From assembly GCF_000403435.2 (NCBI RefSeq), contig NZ_KE159711.1:341477-405476 (forward strand): a DNA stretch of 64,000 nucleotides, written 5' to 3'. The notes under the pieces were generated by a model. That model searched no databases. It saw nothing but the letters and a program-made list of their open reading frames with translations, and had not been told where the DNA came from. This stretch comes from Oscillibacter sp. 1-3 (lineage in GTDB: Bacteria > Bacillota > Clostridia > Oscillospirales > Oscillospiraceae). Of the stretch, positions 9,508 to 17,758 are shown piece by piece. Position 1 is the first letter of the stretch, and each line of letters opens with the position of its first letter. The position numbers and the translations under genes were made by a program.

Positions 9508-9599
9508 AGAAGCAAGCAACCGAAAACAAGAGATAGACCGCCAGCACCACACTATTCCGAACCAAAGAAACCAAAGACCAAAAGACAAGCACCGTGGAA

Positions 9600-9727
9600 A
9601 TGTGTATAACTTGCTATTCCGTCATGGAAAAGTCCATTCACAGAACATGGAAAAGCTAAAGGGCAGCTTTCCCACATTCTGCAAACAGACTTTCCCACAA
9701 CTCCATAAGACAGCAAGTTATGCACAT
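9600..9727 (-). repeat. Long imperfect nested hairpin at left end of element 1
   Basis: The outer arms ATGTGTATAACTTGCT (9600-9615) and 9712-9727 pair at 15 of 16 positions. Inner arms pair at 9621-9640 with about 9681-9700, and at 9641-9657 with about 9665-9681. Each side also carries a direct repeat: CATGGAAAAG at 9623 and 9646, and CTTTCCCACA at 9667 and 9690. Nearly all mismatches in the inner arms become G-U pairs if the minus strand is transcribed. It lies just past the stop of the minus-strand tetR gene, so it could shape that transcript's 3' end, or be an end-recognition site. Confidence 0.65.
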
Positions 9728-9784
9728 TACACACAGTGCCGACTACTACGGAATCCCTCTTTATCTCCACACAGATTATTTCTT

Positions 9785-10342
9785 TTATGGCATATTCCAA
9801 CTTGCGTCAATAGAATAAATAAGCTGGATTATTTTTTCCTTTGGGGTAGAAAAATTATTCTTAATCCAAAGTGAGATTATTGAGAGGCAGCCTTGAATAT
9901 GATATGTCGCCATATAGAGCATTTCTTCTGAAACGGAAGATATATTTTCTTCTTGCATCCATATTTCAAGATATTTTTCTTCTATGATGTCATACATATG
10001 CTCTTGAAATTTGTGGTCAATTCCCTTTCCGAAAAAAAGCAAGCGGCTTAGGGCAGGATTTTCATAAATATAATCAATAATGGAATTATAAATATTTTCG
10101 TAATGACCTGCTGGATTATCGTTAATAAATTTAGTGAACTCAGATATAGCGTCATGTTCCATTTGCTCATATAAGTCATACACATCATGGTAGTGCGAAT
10201 AAAAAGTAGCTCTATGTATGTCTGCCTTGTTGACTAATTCCTGTACTGTAATTTTTTGAAGTTCCTTATCAAGCATTGCGTCAGCAAGAGCAGACTGTAA
10301 TGCTTTTATTGTCTTTTTGACCCGCCTATCATGTTTATTCAT
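9785..10342 (-). CDS. TetR/AcrR family transcriptional regulator
   Basis: The N-terminal helix-turn-helix is clear: ITVQELVNKADIHRATFYSHY, at about residues 30-50 of 185. The start at 10342 (MNKHDRRVKKTI) is chosen because AAAGGAGAAAACT precedes it; an upstream extension of the frame has no such site. The C-terminal half is helical and probably binds a ligand. The gene is AT-rich compared with the ICE. It is divergent from the CDF-type transporter with a 160-bp shared promoter region containing a perfect 9-bp inverted repeat. In pneumococcus the TetR-family SczA controls the CDF exporter czcD, a comparable pairing, though homology is not shown here. Confidence 0.85.
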   Translation of the reverse strand: MNKHDRRVKKTIKALQSALADAMLDKELQKITVQELVNKADIHRATFYSHYHDVYDLYEQMEHDAISEFTKFINDNPAGHYENIYNSIIDYIYENPALSRLLFFGKGIDHKFQEHMYDIIEEKYLEIWMQEENISSVSEEMLYMATYHIQGCLSIISLWIKNNFSTPKEKIIQLIYSIDASWNMP

Positions 10343-10376
10343 AGTTTTCTCCTTTAAACAACAGTTTCGAGCGGCA

Positions 10377-10427
10377 GTGTCGTTTAGGCAACAATTATAG
10401 ATAAAATTGAAGATAGAAAAACGACAC
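10377..10427. promoter_or_regulatory. Putative TetR operator between tetR and transporter
   Basis: GTGTCGTTT (10377-10385) and AAACGACAC (10419-10427) form a perfect inverted repeat with a 33-bp spacer, in the intergenic region shared by the divergent tetR and transporter genes. Autoregulation and control of the transporter are inferred from the layout. Confidence 0.55.
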
Positions 10428-10502
10428 ATGTTATAGTATACTGCTCGTTGTACGGATATGTCAATCTGAATACTATAAAATTCCAAGGCAATGGAGGTAA
10501 CC

Positions 10503-11399
10503 ATGACACAAAAACAAATTGAACGCAAATCACTAATAGTAAGCTGCATTGTAAACTTAATAATGGCAATAGGTGGATTTTGGATTTTTTCGATAACAAA
10601 TATTCAAGCTCTGTTTTTAGACTGTTCCTTTTCAATGATTGCTTCTTGCTCTTGTTTGGCAGCATTGGAAATTTCAAAAATTAGTAATAAAAAGACAAAG
10701 AATTACCCGGACGGTCTTTATTTTTTAGAGCCATTATATTCTATTTTTAGAACTTTATTAACATTGGTGCTACTGTTTTCTTCTGTTGCTCGTACTGCAA
10801 AAGCAGCATGGGGGTATTTTGCATATGGCGTTGGAACCCCTTTGATGATTGAACCTGTAATTCCTTATGAGATACTTATGTGTATCATATGTTTTGGGCT
10901 GTCTTTTTTTAACAGAAGCCAGAGCCGTAAAACTAATGATTCCAGTACACTTTTAGCAACAGAATCGAAAGGAAATCTTATCGACGGCATATTATCTTTG
11001 GGCGTAGCACTGTCTGCGTTCTTGATAAAACTGATAGATATTAACGGAAGTTTGGGTTTCCTTCATTATACTGGAGATTTTTTTATTACGACAATTATAG
11101 TCTTGCCTGCAATAAAAGAACCGATAAGTGTTTTCATATCTTCTTTCCGCGAATTGTCAGGAGGGTTGACAACGAATCAGGAACTAAAAAGAACAGTTTT
11201 CCAATTTGTAGAAAAGAATCTTAGCGGTATTATGACATTGCAAAAATGTGACATATATAAAATTGGTATGCACATAAAAGTTTGCATTTATATTACCAAT
11301 AACATTGATTATAAAAAAATACAAACTGTCAAAAGGAATATCTTGAAAGATATATGTCCTATTTACGAAAATGCTGAAATTGTTTTTTGTGAATGGTAA
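10503..11399 (+). CDS. Cation diffusion facilitator-like transporter
   Basis: The 298-aa protein has about six membrane segments and a soluble C-terminal domain in the CDF layout. Segments such as ALFLDCSFSMIAS and ESKGNLIDGILSLGVALSAF occupy the places of the usual metal-binding helices 2 and 5. The canonical His/Asp pairs are only partly kept: Asp is present, His is replaced. Substrate may therefore not be zinc. The start at 10503 is used because GGAGG lies at 10493-10497 and overlaps the earlier ATG at 10491. Likely regulated by the divergent TetR. A family call with unknown substrate. Confidence 0.75.
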   Translation: MTQKQIERKSLIVSCIVNLIMAIGGFWIFSITNIQALFLDCSFSMIASCSCLAALEISKISNKKTKNYPDGLYFLEPLYSIFRTLLTLVLLFSSVARTAKAAWGYFAYGVGTPLMIEPVIPYEILMCIICFGLSFFNRSQSRKTNDSSTLLATESKGNLIDGILSLGVALSAFLIKLIDINGSLGFLHYTGDFFITTIIVLPAIKEPISVFISSFRELSGGLTTNQELKRTVFQFVEKNLSGIMTLQKCDIYKIGMHIKVCIYITNNIDYKKIQTVKRNILKDICPIYENAEIVFCEW

Positions 11400-11424
11400 T
11401 ATGTGATACCGGGAGAAGATAATT

Positions 11425-11472
11425 AAAGGAGCGAAACGAGTTAAGACCTACGCATAAAGTTGTCGCTCCTTT
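11425..11472 (+). terminator. Inverted repeat after the CDF-type gene
   Basis: AAAGGAGCGA (11425-11434) pairs perfectly with TCGCTCCTTT (11463-11472) around a 28-nt loop. No strong T run follows, so termination is possible but a regulatory role before the sigma-like gene is also open. Confidence 0.4.
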
Positions 11473-11535
11473 GAATTATAAACAAGCAACCGTAAACCAT
11501 GCACCGCCCCATGTGGGAGAAAGGGGGAATCATCT

Positions 11536-11994
11536 ATGCCTTGCACAGAAGCATACAGGGAACACATCATGTATACGTTCAACGGCTTTTGCAAGACCGT
11601 CATACGTTATGCAGCACTCAACGCATGGCGTGACAGAAGCAGACAGCGGCAAAAAGAAATATCCCTTGAATACCTCACAGAAGAAAAGTTTTACCCTTTA
11701 GGCACAACAGACGAATATTTTGAAGCACCCTACGAAGAACACCCTATAACGGTATGTGGTCAGACAGTTATCCTCACCAATGGAGAGCTTGCCGCCGCCC
11801 TGTTATCCCTACCACAGAAAAACCGGGAAATCATATTCCTTTACTTTTTCGGGGAGTATACACAACAGGAAATCGGGAAAATGTACGGACGCTGCCGGAG
11901 TACGACCGGGTATCAAATTCGCAGGACATTAAAACTCCTGCAAAGAAAAATGGAGGTGCTTTCACATGGGGAATCCGAACCTTTTGCCCTATGA
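11536..11994 (+). CDS. Sigma-70 region 4-like protein of mobile elements
   Basis: This 152-aa protein carries a sigma region 4 helix-turn-helix near residues 95-140 (LPQKNREIIFLYFFGEYTQQ, then EIGKMYGR). It lacks a recognisable region 2, as do the short sigma-like regulators of Tn916-type elements. AAAGGGGG precedes the start. It overlaps the next gene by 29 bp. It probably activates element genes, though this is inferred from family position. Confidence 0.8.
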   Translation: MPCTEAYREHIMYTFNGFCKTVIRYAALNAWRDRSRQRQKEISLEYLTEEKFYPLGTTDEYFEAPYEEHPITVCGQTVILTNGELAAALLSLPQKNREIIFLYFFGEYTQQEIGKMYGRCRSTTGYQIRRTLKLLQRKMEVLSHGESEPFAL

Positions 11995-12178
11995 AACGAT
12001 TGTCCGGGCGACCAACGGAGAGCCGGAAGCCGTGGACGAGGTTTTACGGCATTACAGCAAGCAAATCCGAATCGCCGCCATTGAAAACGGGCATATAGAC
12101 AGGGATACCGAGGACAGCATAAAACAGCGGCTTGTCACTGCCCTGTTTAAGTTCCGCTTTGATGAACAGAAAGTATAA
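11966..12178 (+). CDS. Helix-turn-helix domain protein, Tn916-type
   Basis: The 70-aa protein begins MGNPNLLPYETIVRATNGEP and resembles the small helix-turn-helix protein that follows the sigma-like gene in Tn916-type and related elements. It overlaps the sigma-like gene by 29 bp, so the two are probably co-translated and form the element's regulatory pair. Confidence 0.75.
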   Translation: MGNPNLLPYETIVRATNGEPEAVDEVLRHYSKQIRIAAIENGHIDRDTEDSIKQRLVTALFKFRFDEQKV

Positions 12179-12186
12179 GAAATCGC

Positions 12187-12215
12187 TTTCATTTTTTGAA
12201 AAACGGATATATAAT
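12187..12215 (+). promoter_or_regulatory. Probable promoter of the PNPOx-like gene
   Basis: A perfect TATAAT (12210-12215) has a weak -35 (TTTCAT at 12187-12192) with 17-bp spacing, 43 bp before the ATG of the AT-rich gene at 12258. Confidence 0.5.
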
Positions 12216-12257
12216 AAAGCAACGACAAATCAGAATTTGAAAGTGAGTTAAAATATT

Positions 12258-12677
12258 ATGGATTTAAGGAAAATAGAAAATTTTATTGATAAACAAAAAG
12301 TTAGTTTTATATGCTCTATTGATGATGAAAATTGTCCTAATATGAAAGCAATGCTAAAACCCCGTAAAAGAATAGGGCTAAAAGAGTTTTACTTTTCTAC
12401 TAATACTTCATCTATGAGAGTAAAACAATATAAAGATAATTCAAGTGCTAGTATTTACTTCTATCACAAAGGATTAATTAAATATGTTGGTGTTATGTTA
12501 AAAGGTAAAATGGAAGTCTTAACAGACCAAGAAACTAAAAACATGATTTGGAAAAAGGGCGATACAATGTTTTACAAAAAAGGTGTAACTGACCCAGATT
12601 ATTGTGTTTTAAAGTTTACTGCTACAAGTGGTAGATATTATTGTGATTTGAAAACAGAAAATTTTGATATTAAGTAG
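12258..12677 (+). CDS. Pyridoxamine 5'-phosphate oxidase-like flavin-binding protein
   Basis: The 139-aa protein fits the PNPOx-like split-barrel family that binds FMN or related cofactors. Features are FICSIDDENCPNMKAM near the N-terminus, FSTNTSSMRVKQYKDNSSAS in the middle and a YVGVMLKGKMEVL strand. These small proteins often reduce or detoxify compounds, but substrate cannot be predicted. Base composition is much more AT-rich than the ICE or the mobilization genes beside it, suggesting separate acquisition as cargo. It has its own promoter and is followed by a terminator. Confidence 0.8.
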   Translation: MDLRKIENFIDKQKVSFICSIDDENCPNMKAMLKPRKRIGLKEFYFSTNTSSMRVKQYKDNSSASIYFYHKGLIKYVGVMLKGKMEVLTDQETKNMIWKKGDTMFYKKGVTDPDYCVLKFTATSGRYYCDLKTENFDIK

Positions 12678-12753
12678 TTACTAAATTCCAGTTTGTGGAA
12701 TTATAGCCAGCTAAAAACTGAATAACCGCCGCTACATAGAACGGCACACCAAG

Positions 12754-12786
12754 ACAGGAAATCAAGAAAAGGTTTCCTGTTTTTTT
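12754..12786 (+). terminator. Terminator after the PNPOx-like gene
   Basis: ACAGGAAA (12754-12761) pairs with TTTCCTGT (12773-12780), followed by TTTTTT. Confidence 0.8.
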
Positions 12787-13182
12787 GCGTCCATTTTTGG
12801 CATTTTGAAAAATTGTCAGTATTATACCGTGCAAGGGGGACTGAAAGAAATTCTCTCTCTTGTTTGGCAAATCCGCAAGCTGTCCGTGGAGGGCAGGCAA
12901 AGGAAAATCCCACCTGTTTTGTTTGGCAGTTTTCAATTTTCGGTGGTGTGGGAACTGAAAGGAAAGTGAAGAAATTTCCGCAAATCTCCGTCATTTTTGC
13001 TTTGCGTGGTGTTGTAGGTAGTAGGGGGAGAAATATCGCCGCAGCTTTGGCAAAATCCCCGCTTGCGGCACTAAAAGTATTGACAGAAGCCAGCACAGAG
13101 GAAACCGACACTTTTTAAGAGCAAGATTCTACCACAGTACCAAATTTCGCCTACCGGCTCATTTTGTCCTGCGGGAATCTTG
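12787..13182. other. Apparently non-coding stretch upstream of mobC
   Basis: No convincing gene is seen. Frames of about 100 codons exist on both strands (12813-13118 plus, 12701-13111 minus) but lack good ribosome sites and recognisable domains. The stretch leads into the putative transfer origin of element 1. Confidence 0.5.
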
Positions 13183-13262
13183 TTGGGGTTGCCACCCCAA
13201 GCCCGCCTTTTTGCGGCTTACGCCGCTTGAAAAAATCCACCCATGAAAGGAGGTTCACAGCC
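13183..13262 (+). other. Putative oriT region of element 1
   Basis: Two hairpins lie just before mobC: TTGGGGT at 13183-13189 with ACCCCAA at 13194-13200, and GCGGC-TTAC-GCCGC near 13214-13227. Inverted repeats directly upstream of mobC and relaxase genes are the usual place for a transfer origin. I do not recognise a nic consensus, so this is inferred from position and structure. Confidence 0.45.
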
Positions 13263-13658
13263 ATGAAAAGATACAACACGCCCCACCGCCACCGGGTAAT
13301 CAAAACACGCTTGACCGAGGAAGAATACGCCGAGTTTTCCGAGCGTGTCACCCTCTGCAAAATGAGCCAAGCCGAGTTTATCCGGCAAGCCCTTACCAAG
13401 TCAAGGATATGCCCGGTCATTACCGTTTCCCCGGTCAATGATGAATTACTCTCTGTTGTGGGAAAACTCACAGCCGAGTACGGGAAAATCGGCGGCAACT
13501 TGAATCAGATTGCCCGCTGTCTGAACGAGTACGGCGCACCTTATAACGCCCTCTCCCAAGAAGTGCGAGCCGCCGCAGCAGAGCTTGCCGCCTTGAAGTT
13601 TGAAGTCTTGCAGAAAGTAGGTGAAGCCGTTGGCAACGTTCAAACATATCAGCTCTAA
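13263..13658 (+). CDS. mobC: MobC-like relaxosome accessory protein
   Basis: The 131-aa protein starts with a ribbon-helix-helix-like DNA-binding region (HRVIKTRLTEEEYAEFSERV) and contains the MobC signature IGGNLNQIARCLNEYG near residue 80. MobC proteins bind oriT and help the relaxase nick it. The start at 13263 has AAAGGAGG upstream; the longer frame from 13164 lacks one. It overlaps the relaxase gene by 38 bp. Confidence 0.9.
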   Translation: MKRYNTPHRHRVIKTRLTEEEYAEFSERVTLCKMSQAEFIRQALTKSRICPVITVSPVNDELLSVVGKLTAEYGKIGGNLNQIARCLNEYGAPYNALSQEVRAAAAELAALKFEVLQKVGEAVGNVQTYQL

Positions 13659-15261
13659 AAATGCCGACTATGGAGCTGCCGAGCAATACCTAACCTTTGA
13701 GCATGACGAGTTTACCATGAAGCCCACCCTTGATAAAAATGGGCGGCTTATCCCCCGTGATGATTTCCGCATATCTTCCCTTAATTGCGGCGGGGAAGAT
13801 TTCGCCATAGCGTGTATGCGCTCCAATCTGAAATACGGCAAGAACCAAAAGCGGGAGGACGTGAAAAGCCACCATTACATTATCAGTTTTGACCCCCGTG
13901 ACGCACAGGACAACGGCTTGACCGTAGACCGGGCGCAAGCATTGGGCGAGGAATTTTGCAAGGCGCATTTCCCCGGACACCAAGCGTTGGTATGCACCCA
14001 CCCGGACGGGCATAACCACAGCGGCAACATTCATGTGCATATCGTAATCAATTCATTGCGGATTGAGGAAGTACCCTTGCTGCCCTACATGGAAAGACCA
14101 GCCGACACAAGGGAGGGCTGTAAGCACCGCTGTACGGACGCAGTTATGGAGTATTTCAAAGCGGAAGTCATGGAGATGTGCCACAGGGAAAACCTCTATC
14201 AGATTGATTTACTCAACGGGAGCAAGAACCGCATTACCGAGCGTGAGTATTGGGCGAAGCGGAAAGGACAAGCCGCACTGGATAAAGAGAACGCTTCCCT
14301 TGCCGCCGCAGGTGAGCCGCCCAAACTTACGAAATTTGAAACCGACAAAGAGAAGCTGCGGCGCACGATCCGCACCGCCCTGTCCTCTGCTACCTCTTTT
14401 GAGGACTTCTCCGGGAAGCTGTTACAACAGGGAGTGACCGTCAAGGAAAGCCGGGGGAGGTTATCGTATCTCACGCCGGACAGGACAAAGCCAATCACCG
14501 CCCGGAAGCTGGGTGATGATTTTGACCGTGCCGCCGTACTGGAAGCACTCTCCCAAAACGCACAGAACGCCACAAGAGCCGCCGAAAAGCCCTTACCCAA
14601 ACAGGAATACCCCCGCAGCATAAAAGACCGTTTACAGCGTAACAAAGCCGCCATAAACGCCCCGAAGAATGACGGAGTACAGCGCATGGTAGACCGGGAA
14701 GCCAAGCGAGCCGAGGGCAAGGGCATAGGATATGACCGCTGGGCGGCTGTCCACAACCTAAAGCAAATGGCGGCGACCATAAGTATTTACGGGGAATCCG
14801 GCTTTTCTTCCCCGGAAGAACTGGAAGCCGCCCTTGCCGCCGCCAGTGCGGGCTTGCATGAAACCACCGGGAAACTGAAAGCCGTGGAAAGCACTTTACG
14901 GGAGAAAAAAGACTTGCAGAAGCAGCTATTAGCCTATATCAAGACCAAGCCAGCCCGTGACGGATTGCGGGCGCAGAAAACAGAGAAAGCCCGGAGAGCC
15001 TACCGGGAGCAGCACGAAAGCGAATTTATCATTTCCGAATCTGCCGCCCGGTATTTCAAGGCACAGGGAATCTCCAAGCTGCCAGCGTCCAAAGCATTAC
15101 AGACCGAGATTGAGCAGCTTACTAAAGAGAAAAACGCCCTTTACAACGAGTACCGGGAGAAGAAAGGGAACGTCCGGGAATTGCAGACCGTCAAGGGCAA
15201 TATCGGGCAGATTTTAAGACGTGAGCCGGAACGGGGAAAGGGGCGGGAGAATGAACGGTAA
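13621..15261 (+). CDS. mobA: MOBP-type relaxase of element 1
   Basis: The 546-aa protein nicks oriT and is covalently bound to the transferred strand. The candidate catalytic Tyr is in the N-terminal segment KHISSKNADYGAAEQYLTF, and the metal-binding histidines are in HSGNIHVHIVINSL near residue 140. The C-terminal third is charged and coiled-coil-like. The GTG start overlaps mobC, a typical arrangement. The element has no mating-pore genes, so the relaxase must use another element's T4SS. Confidence 0.9.
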   Translation: MKPLATFKHISSKNADYGAAEQYLTFEHDEFTMKPTLDKNGRLIPRDDFRISSLNCGGEDFAIACMRSNLKYGKNQKREDVKSHHYIISFDPRDAQDNGLTVDRAQALGEEFCKAHFPGHQALVCTHPDGHNHSGNIHVHIVINSLRIEEVPLLPYMERPADTREGCKHRCTDAVMEYFKAEVMEMCHRENLYQIDLLNGSKNRITEREYWAKRKGQAALDKENASLAAAGEPPKLTKFETDKEKLRRTIRTALSSATSFEDFSGKLLQQGVTVKESRGRLSYLTPDRTKPITARKLGDDFDRAAVLEALSQNAQNATRAAEKPLPKQEYPRSIKDRLQRNKAAINAPKNDGVQRMVDREAKRAEGKGIGYDRWAAVHNLKQMAATISIYGESGFSSPEELEAALAAASAGLHETTGKLKAVESTLREKKDLQKQLLAYIKTKPARDGLRAQKTEKARRAYREQHESEFIISESAARYFKAQGISKLPASKALQTEIEQLTKEKNALYNEYREKKGNVRELQTVKGNIGQILRREPERGKGRENER

Positions 15262-15637
15262 ACGCCCCTACATGGACTACCGCCAGTACCGGGCGGCGTG
15301 TCGGCTTGTGCATGAGTGCTGTAACTACGATAACGGCAACTGTATCTTGCTGGATAACGGCGAGCCTTGCGTGTGTGTGCAGAGTATCAGCTATTCGCTT
15401 CTCTGCCGCTGGTTCATTGCCGCCGTGCTGCCGCTGGACGGGAAACTGGAAGCCGCCCTTTTGCACCGGGCAGACAGGAAACGCTGTACCGAGTGCGGCG
15501 GGTATTTTCTCCCCAAGTCAAACCGGGGGAAATACTGCCCGGATTGTGCCGCAAAAGTGCGCCGCAGGAAAGAAGCCGAGCGACAGCGGAAAAGATACCA
15601 CCTTTCTACGCATTTAGGCTATGAAAGAAGCCCGTAA
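15251..15637 (+). CDS. Cysteine-rich VLP domain protein
   Basis: The 128-aa protein has an N-terminal Cys cluster (CCNYDNGNC), the AAVLPLDG segment that names the family, and a C-terminal zinc-ribbon-like CTECGGYFLPKSNRGKYCPD. A very basic tail follows. It probably binds zinc, and perhaps nucleic acid, but no function is known. It begins 11 bp inside the relaxase gene. Element 2 carries a homologue at 27177-27551 in the equivalent place, so it belongs to the shared mobilization-replication module. Confidence 0.8.
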   Translation: MNGKRPYMDYRQYRAACRLVHECCNYDNGNCILLDNGEPCVCVQSISYSLLCRWFIAAVLPLDGKLEAALLHRADRKRCTECGGYFLPKSNRGKYCPDCAAKVRRRKEAERQRKRYHLSTHLGYERSP

Positions 15638-15651
15638 ATCAAGGCTTTTTT
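15628..15651 (+). terminator. Weak terminator at end of mobilization operon
   Basis: AAGCC (15628-15632) pairs with GGCTT (15643-15647), followed by a T run. The stem is short. A second small hairpin, ACCGCC with GGCGGT, follows at about 15653-15672. Confidence 0.4.
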
Positions 15652-15751
15652 GACCGCCCTCAACGGGTAGGCGGTACATTTATCCTTTACCCCCACAAAA
15701 GCCGCTTTAATTGCGTAACAGAAGCCACAGAACAGACCAAAGGAGGAACGA

Positions 15752-16516
15752 ATGGCAGACAACCGCAAATATTACTACCTAAAGCTGAAAGAGAGCTATT
15801 TTGACGAGGACGCTATCGTGCTGCTGGAAAGTATGCAGGACGGTATGCTCTACTCAAACATTCTCTTGAAGCTGTACCTAAAATCACTGAAAAACGGTGG
15901 AAAGCTCCAACTTGCCGAAAATATCCCCTACACCGCACAGATGATAGCCACAATCACCCGCCAGCAAGTCGGCACAGTGGAGAGGGCTTTGCAGATTTTT
16001 ATGAAGCTGGGGCTTGTAGAACCCTTGCAGAACGGGGCTTTATACATGAGCAACATTGAACTCTTAATCGGTCAGTCCTCTACCGAGGGGGAGCGCAAAC
16101 GCCGGGCAAGGCGGGCTTTGCAGGAACAGAAAGCCTTGCCGGAAGCCGTGGCGGACAAACGTCCACCATATGGGGCGGACATTTGTCCACCAGAGATAGA
16201 GATAGAGAAAGAGATAGATATAGAGTTAGAGATAAAGAGAGAGGGAGAGATAAAAACAGGACAGACAGCCCCCGCCCCTTTTGGCAGATATGAAAATGTA
16301 TTCCTGTCAGAAAGAGAGCTTGCAGAGCTGCAAGAGGAACTTCCCGGCAAATGGGAGTATTACATAGACCGCTTATCCGGCTATATCGCTTCCAGCGGGA
16401 AGAAATACAAGAACCATGCCGCCACTATCCGGCGTTGGGCGGCTGATGACAGGGCAAAGGGGAAGCCGAAAAAGGGAATCCCCGATTATTCCTACAAAGA
16501 GGGCGAGAGCCTTTGA
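15752..16516 (+). CDS. Phage replisome organizer-like replication initiator
   Basis: The 254-aa protein opens with the replisome-organizer N-terminal domain (NRKYYYLKLKESYFDEDAI, with winged-helix features to about residue 115). A variable charged linker follows, with a run of alternating Glu, Ile and Lys codons near nt 16195-16250. The conserved C-terminal motif SSGKKYKNHAATIRRWAAD is typical of DnaD/DnaB-type loader domains. Beside the DnaC-like ATPase, it suggests the excised circular element replicates autonomously. The ribosome site is AAAGGAGG. Confidence 0.85.
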   Translation: MADNRKYYYLKLKESYFDEDAIVLLESMQDGMLYSNILLKLYLKSLKNGGKLQLAENIPYTAQMIATITRQQVGTVERALQIFMKLGLVEPLQNGALYMSNIELLIGQSSTEGERKRRARRALQEQKALPEAVADKRPPYGADICPPEIEIEKEIDIELEIKREGEIKTGQTAPAPFGRYENVFLSERELAELQEELPGKWEYYIDRLSGYIASSGKKYKNHAATIRRWAADDRAKGKPKKGIPDYSYKEGESL

Positions 16517-16579
16517 CAGCATAGACACAACGCCCTGTAAACAGGGCGTAAAAGACCACGAACAAGGAGGAACGATTTT

Positions 16580-17431
16580 ATGTGTGATTACGATAACGCT
16601 ATTTTCCGGCTTGCCACGGCACAGGAAACAGAGCCGGAGGACTACATAGGCGAGGACGGGCTTTTATACTGCGGGAAATGCCGCCAGCCCAAAGAAGCCT
16701 ACTTCCCGGAGGGTAAGACGCTTTTCGGGCGTGACCGTCACCCCAAAGAATGTGACTGCCAGCGGAAACGCCGGGAAACGCTGGAAGCCGCAGACCGGGA
16801 ACACAAGCACCGGGAGGAAGTGGAACGGCTGAAAAGAAAGGGCTTCACAGACCCGGCTATGCGGGAGTGGACGTTTGGGAATGACAACGGCAAATGCCCC
16901 CAAATGGTGAAAGCCCGTGCCTATGTGGAACAATGGGAGCAGATAAAGGACGGAAACCACGGAATGATTTTGTGGGGAGAAGTCGGCACAGGCAAGAGCT
17001 ATTTTGCCGGGTGTATCGCCAATGCCCTCATGGAGAAAGAGGTTTCCGTGTGCATGACGAATTTTGCCCTTATCCTCAATGACCTTGCCGCCAGCTACAA
17101 GGACAGGAACGAATACATATCCCGCCTTTGCAGCTTCCCTCTGCTTATCCTTGACGATTTCGGCATGGAGCGTGGCACGGAATACGGGCTTGAACAGGTT
17201 TACAACGTGGTTGACAGCCGATACCGCAGCAGAAAGCCGCTGATAGTCACCACAAATTTGACGCTGGAAGAATTGCAGAACCCGGAGGACACGCCCCACG
17301 CCCGGATTTATGACCGCCTTATTGAAATGTGTTCCCCTGTCTGTATTACCGGGGAGAATTTCAGAAAAGCCAAAGCAAGGGAGAAAATGGAGCAGCTTAA
17401 AACGCTGCTGAACAGAAAGGAGAGCCTATGA
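16580..17431 (+). CDS. DnaC/IstB-like replicative helicase loader ATPase
   Basis: The 283-aa AAA+ ATPase has an N-terminal zinc-ribbon-like region (CGKCRQPK and CDCQ), Walker A GEVGTGKS near residue 134, and Walker B LLILDDFG near residue 190. It probably loads replicative helicase on the excised element together with the replisome organizer upstream. Its stop overlaps the tnpW-like start by 4 bp (ATGA). Confidence 0.9.
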   Translation: MCDYDNAIFRLATAQETEPEDYIGEDGLLYCGKCRQPKEAYFPEGKTLFGRDRHPKECDCQRKRRETLEAADREHKHREEVERLKRKGFTDPAMREWTFGNDNGKCPQMVKARAYVEQWEQIKDGNHGMILWGEVGTGKSYFAGCIANALMEKEVSVCMTNFALILNDLAASYKDRNEYISRLCSFPLLILDDFGMERGTEYGLEQVYNVVDSRYRSRKPLIVTTNLTLEELQNPEDTPHARIYDRLIEMCSPVCITGENFRKAKAREKMEQLKTLLNRKESL

Positions 17432-17625
17432 CCGACACCCCCAACAGAAGCACCGCCACTACCGCCCGCCGCCCGGATTGCGTGACCGAGGTACGCCGGG
17501 GGAATACCGTCCTTGTGGTTTCCGGCTATTTCAAGCAGGACACTACCGCCACCGCCGCCGACAAGATGATGAAAGTGCTGGAAGCGGAAAGCGCAGCCGG
17601 AGGGAAAGCCGCCCACGCCATATAA
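17428..17625 (+). CDS. tnpW: TnpW-like transposon-encoded small protein
   Basis: The 65-aa protein matches the small TnpW-type proteins that precede large serine recombinase genes in Tn4451-like elements; the core is VRRGNTVLVVSGYFKQDTTA. No biochemical function is known. It is coupled to the ATPase gene by a 4-bp overlap. A recombinase promoter lies in the gap that follows. Confidence 0.7.
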   Translation: MTDTPNRSTATTARRPDCVTEVRRGNTVLVVSGYFKQDTTATAADKMMKVLEAESAAGGKAAHAI

Positions 17626-17684
17626 AGTGACATTCCTTGCTAAAGTTTATTCGACATTATGTGCCATAAAGTAGCAAAAAGGAC

Positions 17685-17741
17685 TGTACAGCCAGCCCCG
17701 CCCTATGGTATAATAGACATACGGAATAGTGGGCTGGCTGT
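17685..17741 (+). promoter_or_regulatory. Recombinase promoter flanked by 11-bp inverted repeat
   Basis: An extended -10 (TGGTATAAT, hexamer 17709-17714) has a -35-like TGTACA at 17685-17690 with 18-bp spacing. ACAGCCAGCCC (17688-17698) and GGGCTGGCTGT (17731-17741) are a perfect inverted repeat around the -10. This would suit a repressor or the recombinase itself controlling excision. Confidence 0.65.
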
Positions 17742-17758
17742 CGGAAACGGAGGAATCT

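Noticed and set aside
11471..11701. Frame of 76 codons overlapping the sigma-like gene start
   Set aside because: Out of frame with the recognisable sigma-like protein, and lacks a ribosome site.
12701..13118. Overlapping frames of about 100 codons on both strands upstream of mobC
   Set aside because: No good ribosome sites or domains. The stretch is better explained as the non-coding region before oriT.
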